A model generated the notes under the pieces. It was given only the letters and a program-made list of their open reading frames with translations. It was not told the origin of the DNA and searched no databases. Below, piece after piece: positions 25,035 to 35,097 of a stretch of DNA of 64,000 nt. Within the stretch, counting starts at the first letter, position 1, and every line of letters begins with the position of its first letter. This DNA comes from SZUA-430 sp965227535 (GTDB taxonomy: Bacteria; Pseudomonadota; Alphaproteobacteria; Micropepsales; Micropepsaceae), in NCBI GenBank assembly GCA_965227535.1, contig OZ245761.1, positions 496,001 through 560,000 on the forward strand. Direction: 5' to 3'. The translations under genes and the position numbers were made by a program.

Positions 25035-26393
25035 TTAGCGGTCTCTGGCGTTGCGCGCTTCGCTTTGCGAGATGGAGAGAATGTCGTTGGCGCGCTGCCA
25101 ATCGTTCGAACCTTCGGCGAGCTTCTTCTGCGCGCGCTGCGAGAACTGCATCGCTTGCGGATAGGCCTTCAACGCGTAGTAGCGTTCGGCGGTTGCAAGC
25201 GCGGCCCGCGCATCGTCGCCGCTGCGCGCATAGGCGTCGGCCAGGTAGTACCAAGCCATCCCGTTCTCGGGCTCATCCTTGATTGCCATTTTCAAGTGCT
25301 TCATCGCTTCCGGAATGACGGCGGGGTCTTCCATCGCCAACAGTGCGGCGCCGAAGCTCGCTTGGATCAGAGGCTCATTCGGCGCGAGTTCCACGGCCTT
25401 GCGATAGGCGGGCACGCCCTCCTTCGGCCGGCTCGATTCGACAAGCATCTGACCTTTCAATTCCCAGAAATACGCATAGTCCGGCCGCTCGGCGATCAAG
25501 CTGTCGACTTCAGGCAGCGCGCGCTCCATATCGGCCGCACGGAAAAAAGCGACAGCGCGGGCATAGCGCCCGGCTTGGCTTCTGTCCGACGGCGGATAGC
25601 GGCGCAGCACTGTCTCGGGCTTTTCGATGAAGCCGCGCAGCTTCGCGCGCATCAACGCATAGTCGGCGATCTCGCGCGGCGTGTCGGTCTTATCTTTGTA
25701 CGGCGAATTCTCGACCAGATCCTGCAGCGACGACACGCGTTCGCGCGACAAGGGATGTGAGCGGATGAACGGATCTTGGCGATAACCGCTCAACGCTTCC
25801 TGATCCGCGAAGCGGTCGAATGTCGAGGCCATGCCGCGCGGCGACTGGCCGGTGGCGCTCAAGAATTTGGCGCCCGCTTGGTCGGCCGCCGATTCCTGCG
25901 TGCGGCTGTAGGCGAGAATTTCGCGCTGCGCGACCGACTGCGAACCGATCAGCAGGCCCATGCCGAGATCCGGCGCACCGGCCGCGATCGCCGCGATTCC
26001 GGCCAGCATGCCGATCAGCATCGGGACCTGCGCCTTGCCGGCGGCTTCAGGCCCGCGCGCGAGATGGCCGCCGGAGATGTGGCCGGTTTCGTGCGCGATC
26101 ACGCCTTTCAGCTCGTTCGGCGTATCGAGCGTCATGATCATGCCGGTATGGATGAAGACGTTCTGGCCGCCCGCGACGAACGCGTTCAACGACGGATCGT
26201 TGATGACGTACATCGTGACGGCCTTCTCATCGAGACCGGCCGCGCGGAACAACGGATCGCTGTAGCCGCGAAGAATGCGTTCGATCTCCGCGTCGCGAAT
26301 GCCCGCGCGCGCCGAGGCCTCGCTCTGACTGGCCATCAGCGCGCCGGTCGCCACAAGGCCCAAGGTCAGCGCACGAAAGCTCTTGGAAAGCAT
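25035..26393 (-). CDS. Periplasmic M48 metalloprotease with TPR repeats (BepA/YfgC-like)
   Basis: ATG 26393 is chosen because it gives a clean signal peptide (MLSKSFRALTLGLVATGALM); an in-frame TTG at 26429 would bury it. About 452 residues. The zinc site is HETGH at 101-105 with the third ligand in QESAADQAG. C-terminal TPR helices follow (from about 290). BepA-type proteins assemble or degrade outer membrane proteins such as LptD, whose disulfides need DsbA; the downstream DsbA-like gene fits that link, though it is inferred. Confidence 0.9.
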   Translation of the reverse strand: MLSKSFRALTLGLVATGALMASQSEASARAGIRDAEIERILRGYSDPLFRAAGLDEKAVTMYVINDPSLNAFVAGGQNVFIHTGMIMTLDTPNELKGVIAHETGHISGGHLARGPEAAGKAQVPMLIGMLAGIAAIAAGAPDLGMGLLIGSQSVAQREILAYSRTQESAADQAGAKFLSATGQSPRGMASTFDRFADQEALSGYRQDPFIRSHPLSRERVSSLQDLVENSPYKDKTDTPREIADYALMRAKLRGFIEKPETVLRRYPPSDRSQAGRYARAVAFFRAADMERALPEVDSLIAERPDYAYFWELKGQMLVESSRPKEGVPAYRKAVELAPNEPLIQASFGAALLAMEDPAVIPEAMKHLKMAIKDEPENGMAWYYLADAYARSGDDARAALATAERYYALKAYPQAMQFSQRAQKKLAEGSNDWQRANDILSISQSEARNARDR

Positions 26394-26645
26394 CGAGGGT
26401 TGGGTGGTCACGACGTCGGTCTCCAACAAAACGAACTCAGCCGAATCGGGCTCGAAAACACCAGCCGGGCAGGGCGGGTGCCCGTCCGTTCCCCAGGTCC
26501 CGGAACGGTACGGGTGTCACGGTTTTGCGTCAATCAAATGCTTGTTACGCAACCGCGACAACGGGACGAGTGAAACGCGGCATTTCCGCGCCGATTCCAA
26601 GCTAATCTGCATGACCGACGAAGCAAGATTAAGGCAGTTTCATCC

Positions 26646-27800
26646 GTGACCTCATCGAGCCGCAGCCGCGTCGATCCGTTCCTGGCAATGGACGTCCTCG
26701 ACCGCGCCAACGCCCTCGCCCGCGCAGGACGCACCGTATTCCACCTCGAGGCCGGACAGCCCGGCACCCGCGCGCCAAAAGCCGCGCTGGAGGCGGCGCA
26801 ACGGGCGCTGGCCGACGACAAGCTTGGCTATACCGAGGCCGTCGGCCGCCCAGCGCTGCGCGAACGCATCTCCCGCTTCTATCGCGACACCTATTCAGCT
26901 GAAGTCGCACCTGAGCGCATCGTTATCACGACGGGTTCGTCGGCCGGGTTCCTCCTCGCCTTCATCGCGTTATTCGAATCGGGCCAGTCGCTCGCGATGG
27001 CCGTGCCGGGCTATCCCGCCTACCGCAACATCGCCCTCGCGCTAGGCTTACGGCCCCACTTCATCCCGTGCCGCGAAGCCGAACACTTCCGTCTCAACGC
27101 CAAGGCGATCGCCGCCACGCCTGACATCGACGGTGTGCTGATCGCTAGTCCCGGCAACCCAAGCGGGACGATGATCCCTGCAGACGAACTAGCGGCAATC
27201 GCTGACGTCTGCGACACGCGCGGCCTGAAACTCATTTCCGATGAGATCTATCACGGCATCACCTACGGCGAACGCGCTCAGACGGCGCTTGCCTTCTCAC
27301 CGAATGCCATCGTGATCAACAGCTTCTCGAAATACTTCTCGATGACGGGCTGGCGCATCGGCTGGATGGTCGTGCCCGACCACATGGTGCGCACGATCGA
27401 ACGCCTGACGCAGAACTTCTACATCTCGCCGCCGACGATCTCGCAGGTCGCAGCTCTCGCCGCTCTCGATGCCGCCAGCGAAGTCGATGCCCATGTGCGA
27501 ACCTACGCCGCAAACCGCGCGCGCTTGCTAGCCGCGTTGAAAGACGCAGGCTTCGGCGCGGTCGCACCAGCCGACGGCGCGTTCTACCTCTACGCCAACG
27601 TGTCCCCGTTCAATATCGACGCAGCCACGCTCGCCAACCGCCTGCTGGAAGAAACGGGCGTCGCCGTCACGCCAGGCCACGACTTCGACCCCTTCGACGG
27701 CGACCGTTGGATCAGATTCTCCTACGCCGGCGCGCAGAGCGAAATCGACAACGCGGCAACCGCGCTCGTCGCGTGGTGCCGCGCACTGCCGAGAACGTAA
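26646..27800 (+). CDS. PLP-dependent class I/II aminotransferase
   Basis: 384 residues from GTG 26646. The PLP lysine is in NSFSKYFSMTGWRIGW. Other markers are SPGNPSGTMIP and the carboxylate-binding Arg in DRWIRFSYA. The fold-type I aminotransferase class includes aspartate, alanine and aromatic enzymes; the substrate is not readable. It converges with rne, leaving only 4 bases between stops, and diverges from the M48 protease across 252 bases. Confidence 0.9.
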   Translation: MTSSSRSRVDPFLAMDVLDRANALARAGRTVFHLEAGQPGTRAPKAALEAAQRALADDKLGYTEAVGRPALRERISRFYRDTYSAEVAPERIVITTGSSAGFLLAFIALFESGQSLAMAVPGYPAYRNIALALGLRPHFIPCREAEHFRLNAKAIAATPDIDGVLIASPGNPSGTMIPADELAAIADVCDTRGLKLISDEIYHGITYGERAQTALAFSPNAIVINSFSKYFSMTGWRIGWMVVPDHMVRTIERLTQNFYISPPTISQVAALAALDAASEVDAHVRTYAANRARLLAALKDAGFGAVAPADGAFYLYANVSPFNIDAATLANRLLEETGVAVTPGHDFDPFDGDRWIRFSYAGAQSEIDNAATALVAWCRALPRT

Positions 27801-27804
27801 AGTC

Positions 27805-30675
27805 CTAAGCGTCCGGCTTGCGCTGCCACCAACCCTTGCGCTGAGGCTGCTTCGGATCGGCCGCGGCATCCTCGCTCGGCTCCTCCGCCTTCGGTCCGCC
27901 GAAGCCAAAGAACGACGCGATGCTCGACCGCTCGGCCCGAGGCTCCTCGACGGCGCGCGGCGCTTCAGGTTTCGGCGCGTCGGCAAAAGCTGTCTCGCGT
28001 TGAACCGGCGCCGGCTCGCGGCGCGGCGGCGGCGGCGGATCGAAACGCGGCGCATCGTAGCTGCGCGGAACGGCGCCCGGCGTCGTATCGAAGCCGCCCG
28101 TGCCCGGCCAATCGGGCGCGTCGAGCGCCTGGGCAGGTGTCGGCAAATGTCCTAGGGGCGAGGGCGCGGGCCGGTCCTGGTAGGGCACGCTGCCACTGCC
28201 GTCTTCCGGACGACGGCCACGACGGCCGCGACGTCCGCGCCGACGCTTGCGGCGCGGGCCATCCACGCCGTTCTCGCCGGTGGCGGCAGGCTGCTGGCCG
28301 CCTTCCAGGTTGCCCTCGGCATCGCCTTCGGCGTCGCCGTCCTCATCGTCATCACTTTCGTTACCGGCCTCGACCGCCGCCAACGGACGGTCCTCCGCGT
28401 ACGGAGCAACAGGCTGCGGTCCGACGCCCGGCGGCTGTCCTTGCGCAGGCCCGCGCTCGCGATCGCCACGGTCGCGTCCACCGCGACGCCGGCGGCGCTT
28501 TCGGCGTTTGCCGTCATCCTCGCCACCACGCGCAGCTTGAGCGGGCTGCTCGACGTCTTCGCGATCGTCCTCGACAACCGAGACATCGCCGCCCGAGACA
28601 TCGTCGTCCACGACCTCATGGACGTCGTCGTTGACCTCCATCTCGCTTTCGACGGTTACCGCCGCCGCGACCGGCTTGCGCGGTTCGAAGGGCACGTTCG
28701 CGCCGCGTTCGATTTCGTAGGCCGAAGCGGCCAGCGAAGATTTCGCTTCGATGAAGATGTAAACGCCACGCCGGTCTTCGATCGCCGTCAACTGCGCGCG
28801 CTTGTGATTGAGAATGTAGATCGCGATTTCCGACGGCACGCGCAGCGTGATCGCCTGCATCTTCTCGCGCTGACAATATTCCTCGACCGCGCGAAGCACG
28901 CGCAAAGCCATCGAACCCACGGACCGGATAACACCCCGGCCTTCGCAGTGAGGGCAGGGGATCGTCGCGCCTTCGACCATGCCGGCGCGCAACCGCTGGC
29001 GAGACATTTCCAGCAAACCGAACGGACTGATGCGGCCCAGCTGAATACGCGCGCGATCGTGCCGCAACGCGTCCTTCAACCGCTTCTCGACCGCCCGGTT
29101 GTTCCGGTGCTCTTCCATGTCGATGTAGTCGATGACGACCAAACCGGCCAAGTCGCGCAACCGCAACTGCCGCGCCACTTCGTCGGACGCTTCGAGATTG
29201 GTCTTCAGCGCCGTGTCTTCGATGTGATGCTCGCGCGTCGACTTGCCCGAGTTCACGTCGATCGCAACCAACGCTTCCGTCTGGTTGATGACGATGTACC
29301 CGCCCGAGCGCAAACGCACGATCGGATTGAACATGCTGTCGAGCGCCACTTCGACGCCGTAGCGCTGAAACAGCGGCACCGTGTCGCGATAGTGCTTCAC
29401 CGCGTCGGCGTGGCTGGGCATCAGCATATTCATGAAGCTGTGCGCTTCGTTATAGCCGTCCTCGCCTTCGACCTGAATCTCGGTGACATCTTTGGAATAG
29501 AGATCGCGGATCGTCCGCTTGATCAGATTGCCTTCTTCGTAGACGACCGTCGGCGCGGTTGAACGCAACGTTAGCTCGCGCACCGCGTCCCACTGGCGCA
29601 TCAAATATTCGAAGTCGCGATTGATTTCCTGCTTCGTCCGGTTGGCGCCGGCCGTGCGGATAATCACGCCCATGCCTTCCGGAACCTCCAGCTCGCCCGC
29701 GACTTCCTTGAGTTTCCGGCGGTCCGATACGTTATTGATCTTGCGCGAAATGCCGCCGCCGCGATCCGTGTTGGGCATCAAAACGCAATAGCGCCCGGCC
29801 AGCGACATATACGTGGTCAGCGCCGCGCCCTTGTTGCCGCGCTCTTCTTTCACGACCTGGACCAACAACACCTGACGGCGTTTGATCACTTCTTGAATCT
29901 TGTACCGCTTCAGCGAGCGATGGTCGCGCCGCGGCAGCTCTTCCATAGCGTCATCGGCGCCCGCGGATTCCGGCGCTGCGTTCTGCTCCGCCACCGCCGT
30001 CGCATCAGCCAGCGTGAGATCGACGTGCACCGCATCGTCGCCATCGCCATTGGACAACGCGCCGTCGTCCTCGTCAGAGGCGTGCTCATGAGACTCGCCG
30101 TCTTCATGCGGGTGATCGTGCGCCTCGATCGCGGGCGCTTCGTCGACCGGCGCGGCGCTCTCGTCCGTTTCCGGATCGTGAACCCAAACCTCGTCGACGC
30201 CCGTCATCGCGACTTCGACGATCTCGCCCGCTTCGTCGCCCCCGTTCAACGTCGGCTCCGACGGCGACGTCGTCATGTCACCGGAACTCAGCGCCGAAGG
30301 TGCATTGTCGTCCTGCTCGTTCGTGGATTCGATCGCCGGTGTTTCCGCAATCTCATCGTCGTCATCATCGTCGTCGCCGCGCCGTTGCGCGGCACGGGTC
30401 GCATCAAGCAGCGCCTGACGATCCGCGGTCGGGATTTGATAATAATCGGGATGGATTTCCGAGAACGCCAGGAACCCGTGGCGATTGCCGCCGTAGTCCA
30501 CAAAGCACGCCTGCAGCGAAGGTTCGACCCTCGTTACCTTGGCGAGATAGATGTTCCCTTTAAGGGGACGGCGTGACGCAGACTCGTAGTCAAATTCTTC
30601 GACTCTGTTTCCATCAAGTACGACGACGCGTGTTTCTTCCGGGTGGCTCGCGTCCACCAGCATTTTCTTCGACAT
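27805..30675 (-). CDS. rne: Ribonuclease E/G family endoribonuclease
   Basis: The start at 30675 gives MSKKMLVDASHPEETRVVVLDG; the upstream extension to 30747 is dropped. About 956 residues. The S1 domain is split by an acidic insertion of about 155 residues (95-252) that includes RRGDDDDDDDE and a His-rich patch. RNase H-like and catalytic parts follow: VAIDVNSGKST, VVIDYIDMEEHRNN and the zinc-link CPHC. The C-terminal 300 residues are disordered and rich in Arg, Asp and Pro, the usual degradosome scaffold. It cuts mRNA and processes rRNA and tRNA. Its long 5' region suggests autoregulation. Confidence 0.95.
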   Translation of the reverse strand: MSKKMLVDASHPEETRVVVLDGNRVEEFDYESASRRPLKGNIYLAKVTRVEPSLQACFVDYGGNRHGFLAFSEIHPDYYQIPTADRQALLDATRAAQRRGDDDDDDDEIAETPAIESTNEQDDNAPSALSSGDMTTSPSEPTLNGGDEAGEIVEVAMTGVDEVWVHDPETDESAAPVDEAPAIEAHDHPHEDGESHEHASDEDDGALSNGDGDDAVHVDLTLADATAVAEQNAAPESAGADDAMEELPRRDHRSLKRYKIQEVIKRRQVLLVQVVKEERGNKGAALTTYMSLAGRYCVLMPNTDRGGGISRKINNVSDRRKLKEVAGELEVPEGMGVIIRTAGANRTKQEINRDFEYLMRQWDAVRELTLRSTAPTVVYEEGNLIKRTIRDLYSKDVTEIQVEGEDGYNEAHSFMNMLMPSHADAVKHYRDTVPLFQRYGVEVALDSMFNPIVRLRSGGYIVINQTEALVAIDVNSGKSTREHHIEDTALKTNLEASDEVARQLRLRDLAGLVVIDYIDMEEHRNNRAVEKRLKDALRHDRARIQLGRISPFGLLEMSRQRLRAGMVEGATIPCPHCEGRGVIRSVGSMALRVLRAVEEYCQREKMQAITLRVPSEIAIYILNHKRAQLTAIEDRRGVYIFIEAKSSLAASAYEIERGANVPFEPRKPVAAAVTVESEMEVNDDVHEVVDDDVSGGDVSVVEDDREDVEQPAQAARGGEDDGKRRKRRRRRGGRDRGDRERGPAQGQPPGVGPQPVAPYAEDRPLAAVEAGNESDDDEDGDAEGDAEGNLEGGQQPAATGENGVDGPRRKRRRGRRGRRGRRPEDGSGSVPYQDRPAPSPLGHLPTPAQALDAPDWPGTGGFDTTPGAVPRSYDAPRFDPPPPPRREPAPVQRETAFADAPKPEAPRAVEEPRAERSSIASFFGFGGPKAEEPSEDAAADPKQPQRKGWWQRKPDA

Positions 30676-31212
30676 TAAGGAAATCTCCGGGAGCCGCGCG
30701 CGACAGGTCGTCTGATCGCGAGGCCATGCCTCGCAGACCGCGCACACTGGCTGCCTCTGGGTTTGAAGTTTGAGAAACGCCGCTCAGCCAGCCGGAACAG
30801 TCAGGGACGAATCCGAGAACTCGCCCGCTCGTTGCTGGTGATGTGGCGAAAAACGACATGGGTGTATTCAGCCCCTCCACCGCATGCCCGGGGTAGGGCA
30901 CGGCGGCGATGTGGCGTCTCGCGGACCTTGGGGTGCCGAGGCACGGCCGGCAGCGAAACACCGAATTTCCGACCCTGAAGACCTAAACCGCTACGATTCG
31001 AGTCCCGCTCAGGGCCGGGAAAAAGTTTTAGACGTGTTGGTCGGGCACCGCAACAAATGAAAGCACGGCTGAAATCTGCCGCATTCTCAGGCTAGGACTA
31101 GCGATCACCCGAACGAACGGGCATATCGTAGGCGATTCTTGGCTAACGGCTCGTCAACGGGGTGTGCGCGACGATCGTGGCCGGTCGAACAAAAGTCTTA
31201 AGACACCGATTG
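30676..31212. other. Intergenic region between divergent rne and amiC
   Basis: 537 bases with no gene. The rne side includes a hairpin at 30718-30734. Two GANTC sites, candidates for CcrM methylation, overlap near 30997. No -35/-10 pair is convincing. The length fits a long rne leader as known for autoregulated RNase E genes, but the transcript start is not visible. Confidence 0.5.
30718..30734 (-). promoter_or_regulatory. Hairpin in the presumed rne leader
   Basis: GCGAGGC and GCCTCGC form a perfect 7-base stem around a 3-base loop, 43 bases upstream of the rne start. A role in RNase E feedback on its own leader is possible. Confidence 0.4.
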
Positions 31213-32433
31213 ATGCGCTGGAACTGGCAAAGCCTGATCCTTGCCTTGGCATTGGCGTTGGCCGCCCCGGCGGTCGCGGCGCCTCAACCCGTGGTCAGCG
31301 ACGTACGCGTCGGCCAAAACGGCAAGCACACTCGATTCGTCCTGAACCTTTCGGAAAAGGTCGATTTCGAGATCTTCACCCTGGCCGATCCCTACCGGAT
31401 CGTCATCGACTTCCCTGAAGTCGCGTGGCGGTTAGACCCCGCCGCAACCCAGGCGTCGGCCGGCCTAGTCAAGGGCTTCCGCTTTGGCCTCTTCAAGCCC
31501 GGTCGCTCGCGGATGGTCATCGACCTGACCTCGCCGGTCACCATCATGAACAAATTCCTGCTACCCCCGGAGGGCGCGCGCCGTTATCGCCTGGTCTTGG
31601 ATCTGAGCCAGGCCGAGCGAGCCCAGTATCTCACAACTTCAGGTTGGCCCACCGATACCCACGCGGAGTCCGCCGCACCGTCCGAGACCGATCCCGACGT
31701 CGAAAGGGCGGCCCGCGCCCCAGCTGCCAAGCGCGTCGTCGTCATCGACGCAGGCCATGGCGGCGTAGACCCCGGAGCGACCGGAATCGACGGCACACAC
31801 GAGAAAGACCTCGTACTGGCGCTCGCGAAGTCCTTGCGCGACGCGCTGGAGAAAACCGGCAAATACGTCGTGGTGATGAGCCGCGATAGCGACATCTTCC
31901 TGTCGCTAAAGGCGCGCGTGGCCGTCGGTCGAAGGGCTCGAGCTGATCTCTTCATCTCCTTGCACGCCGATTCCGCGCCGGGATCGCAGGCGCGAGGCGC
32001 GTCCGTCTACACCCTGTCCGAAAGGGCCTCGGACAAAGAGGCCGAAGCCCTCGCCAAGGCCGAAAACCAATCCGACATCATCGCCGGCGTCGACCTAACC
32101 AACGAGGCCGACGTCGTCACGAGCATCCTGATCGACCTCGCCCAGCGCGAAACCAAAAACAGCGCGGTGAAATTCGCCCAGGTCCTCGTGCCAGAGTTGC
32201 AGCGGGCCGGCGAAGTCACCCAGAAGAGCCACCGCTTTGCCGGATTCGTCGTCCTAAAGGCCCCCGATGTGCCTTCCGTTCTAATCGAGGTCGGCTATCT
32301 TTCAAGCCGCGAGGACGAGTCGGTGATGAACACCAACCGTTGGCGCAAGCGCATGGCGGATTCGATCGCGCGCGCCGTGGATCGGTACTTCCGGAATAAC
32401 CGTGGCGACCATAAAGCCGAGGCGGAACCGTAA
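31213..32433 (+). CDS. amiC: N-acetylmuramoyl-L-alanine amidase (AMIN plus Amidase_3)
   Basis: The start at ATG 31213 (MRWNWQSLILALALALAA) gives a signal peptide; the frame from 31162 is extended. 406 residues. An AMIN domain (about 30-135) binds peptidoglycan or septal factors. The Amidase_3 zinc site is seen as VVIDAGHGGVDPG, HEKDLVLALAK, ISLHADSAPG and VLIEVGYLS. It cleaves the amide between muramic acid and the stem peptide and separates daughter cells. It lies before the PBP1a gene. Confidence 0.93.
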   Translation: MRWNWQSLILALALALAAPAVAAPQPVVSDVRVGQNGKHTRFVLNLSEKVDFEIFTLADPYRIVIDFPEVAWRLDPAATQASAGLVKGFRFGLFKPGRSRMVIDLTSPVTIMNKFLLPPEGARRYRLVLDLSQAERAQYLTTSGWPTDTHAESAAPSETDPDVERAARAPAAKRVVVIDAGHGGVDPGATGIDGTHEKDLVLALAKSLRDALEKTGKYVVVMSRDSDIFLSLKARVAVGRRARADLFISLHADSAPGSQARGASVYTLSERASDKEAEALAKAENQSDIIAGVDLTNEADVVTSILIDLAQRETKNSAVKFAQVLVPELQRAGEVTQKSHRFAGFVVLKAPDVPSVLIEVGYLSSREDESVMNTNRWRKRMADSIARAVDRYFRNNRGDHKAEAEP

Positions 32434-32578
32434 GGCCGGCGGGGCCGGGAGGTGTCCGGAAATGGAACGAAATTGCGACGTTCTGTACGTATCGAACAGG
32501 TTTTTAACAGTGGCCCCGGCGGCCGCCGTGGTATAACCCGGCCCGAGCCGCGGGTTTAGCGCAGGATAGCTCACGTTC

Positions 32579-35029
32579 ATGTATCGGTTCATCGCGTACA
32601 CGCTTGGTGGGATCGCGGTCCTGACCATCTCGGTCTTCGCCGGGGTGGCGCTGTACTTGTACAAGCTCAGCCAGGACCTTCCCGACTACGGCAAGCTTGC
32701 GAACTATCAGCCGCCGATCACCACGCGCGTCTACGCGAACGATGGCTCGCTCATCGCCGAATACGCGCGTGAGCGCCGCCTGTTCGTGCCGATCGAATCC
32801 ATTCCGCGCCGCGTGATCGACGCGTTCCTTTCGGCCGAAGACAAAGATTTCTATTCGCACCCCGGTGTCGACATCAACGGCGTGACGCGCGCCGTGATCA
32901 CAAACGCGCAGAACTACATGTCGGGCGCCAACCGCCGCCCCGAAGGCGCATCGACGATCACGCAGCAGGTCGCGAAGAACTTCTTGCTGACCAGCGAAGC
33001 GACGCTTGAGCGCAAAATCAAGGAATGGATGCTCGCCTTCCGCCTTGAGGACGCCTACAGCAAAGACAAGATCCTTGAGCTATACCTCAACGAAATCTTC
33101 TTGGGCTCCGGCTCCTACGGCGTCGCCGCCGCGGCCTACAACTATTTCGATAAATCGCTCGACCAGCTGACGATCGCTGAAACGGCGTATCTCGCCGGTC
33201 TGCCGAAAGCGCCGTCGAACTACCACCCGATCCGCCAAGCCCGCAAAGCGATCGAGCGTCGCAACTGGGTCATCGAGCGTATGGCCGAGAACCAGTTCAT
33301 CGGCGATGAAGACGCAAAAAAGGCGGTCGGCGAAGCTCTCGTTCCGCACTTCCGTCCCGCCGGCGCGCAGTCGCCGGAAGCGCAATATTTCGCCGAAGAA
33401 ATCCGCCGCTGGATTCAACAGAACTACGGCGACCAAGCTCTCTATGACGGCGGTCTCGCTGTACGCTCGACCTTCGATCCGAAGCTCCAGCATTTCGGAA
33501 CAACGGCCCTGCGCAAAGGTTTGATCGGCTACGATCGCCGCCACGGCTGGCGTGGACCGGTCACGCGCGTCGACCTCTCGACGGAGTGGCGCAAGACGCT
33601 CGCCGACATGCCGGCGTTGCTTGACGTGACAGAATGGCGGTTAGCCGCTGTCACGGGCTCCGCAGGCGATGCGGTAAAGATTGGTTTCGCCGACGGTACC
33701 GACGGCAAGATTCCCTTCAGCGAATTGAAATGGGCCAGGAAGTTCATCACCGACGAGAAGATGGGCCCCGAGCCCAAAAAGTCGTCTGAAGTGGTGACGC
33801 CTGGCGACGTCGTCTACGTCGAGGCGATGCCGAAAACACCTGAGGCCGACAACGCCGGCCTGTTCACGTTGCGCCAAGTTCCGAAAGCCAACGGCGGCTT
33901 GATCGCGATGGATCCGCATACGGGCCGCGTTCTGGCGCTCGTCGGCGGCTTCTCCTTCTACGCCAGCGAATTCGACCGCGCCTGGCAGGCGCAACGCCAA
34001 ACCGGCTCGGCCTTCAAACCGCTGGTCTACGCGGCCGCGCTCGACAGCGGCTACACGCCCTCAAGCATCGTGCTCGACGTGCCTTTCGTTGCGAGCCAAG
34101 GCGAAGGTCTGCCGCTGTGGCGTCCGGAAAACTACGGCCAAAGCTTCGCGGGTCCCTCCACGCTGCGTGAAGGTCTTGAGAAATCACGCAACCTCATGAC
34201 GGTCCGTATCGCCGCCGACATCGGCATGGACAAGGTCGTCGAATACGCGCGCAAACTGGGCAGCTCCGACAAGATGTTGCCGGTGCTCGCCAACGCTCTC
34301 GGCTCGACCGAGTCGACGCTGGTGCGCATGGCGTCGGCGTATTCCACCTTCGTCAACGGCGGCAAGCGCGTCGTTCCGACATTGGTCGACCGCATTCAGG
34401 ACCGGCACGGCAAGACGATCGACCGCGCCGACAAGCGCGTCTGCGAAGGCTGCAACGCCGAAACCTGGGAAGGTCAGGAAGAGCCGCTCATCGCAAGCGA
34501 CGCGGAAAACATCCTCGACGCCCGCACCGCCTATCAGATCGTGCATATGCTTGAAGGCGTGATTGAGCGTGGCACGGCTGTAGTCGCGCGCGACGTCGGT
34601 GTGCCGCTCGCCGGCAAGACCGGCACGACGAACGACTATAAGGACGCGTGGTTCGTCGGCTTCTCGCCGAACCTGACGGTCGGTATCTATATCGGCTTCG
34701 ACCAGCCGACATCGCTGGGACACGGCGAAACCGGCGGCGCCAACTCCGCGCCCATCTTCCGCGACTTCATGAAAGAAGCCGTGGGCAACGAGCCGCCGAT
34801 TCCGTTCCGTGTCCCGCCAGGCATCCGCCTCGTGCGCGTCGATCTAAAGAGCGGCCGTCCGTCGAGCACCGGGGCCGTGCTTGAAGCGTTCAAGGCCGGT
34901 ACCGAACCGGGCTCCGGCTACGCTGCACGCGGTGACGCGTTCGGCGCGGGCGTCGGCGGCGCTGAAGAGGATCCCGACGCCGCGGCCACCGGCCAGACCG
35001 AAAACTCGGGCGGCTGGGGCCTTTACTGA
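32579..35029 (+). CDS. mrcA: Penicillin-binding protein 1A (bifunctional transglycosylase/transpeptidase)
   Basis: 816 residues. One N-terminal membrane segment (5-30). The transglycosylase domain has AEDKDFYSHPG (catalytic Glu) and EGASTITQQVAKN. An OB-like insertion lies near 320-420. The transpeptidase domain carries GSAFKP (SxxK serine), KSRNLM (SxN) and AGKTGTTND (KTG). It polymerises and cross-links peptidoglycan at the outer face of the inner membrane. The amiC-mrcA-prfB order is common in alphaproteobacteria. Confidence 0.95.
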   Translation: MYRFIAYTLGGIAVLTISVFAGVALYLYKLSQDLPDYGKLANYQPPITTRVYANDGSLIAEYARERRLFVPIESIPRRVIDAFLSAEDKDFYSHPGVDINGVTRAVITNAQNYMSGANRRPEGASTITQQVAKNFLLTSEATLERKIKEWMLAFRLEDAYSKDKILELYLNEIFLGSGSYGVAAAAYNYFDKSLDQLTIAETAYLAGLPKAPSNYHPIRQARKAIERRNWVIERMAENQFIGDEDAKKAVGEALVPHFRPAGAQSPEAQYFAEEIRRWIQQNYGDQALYDGGLAVRSTFDPKLQHFGTTALRKGLIGYDRRHGWRGPVTRVDLSTEWRKTLADMPALLDVTEWRLAAVTGSAGDAVKIGFADGTDGKIPFSELKWARKFITDEKMGPEPKKSSEVVTPGDVVYVEAMPKTPEADNAGLFTLRQVPKANGGLIAMDPHTGRVLALVGGFSFYASEFDRAWQAQRQTGSAFKPLVYAAALDSGYTPSSIVLDVPFVASQGEGLPLWRPENYGQSFAGPSTLREGLEKSRNLMTVRIAADIGMDKVVEYARKLGSSDKMLPVLANALGSTESTLVRMASAYSTFVNGGKRVVPTLVDRIQDRHGKTIDRADKRVCEGCNAETWEGQEEPLIASDAENILDARTAYQIVHMLEGVIERGTAVVARDVGVPLAGKTGTTNDYKDAWFVGFSPNLTVGIYIGFDQPTSLGHGETGGANSAPIFRDFMKEAVGNEPPIPFRVPPGIRLVRVDLKSGRPSSTGAVLEAFKAGTEPGSGYAARGDAFGAGVGGAEEDPDAAATGQTENSGGWGLY

Positions 35030-35097
35030 ATTAGCCTTGAGACGAACGGCGGCGCGACGCTATAAGTCGCGCCCTTCACACGTGCCCGGAACCGAAC

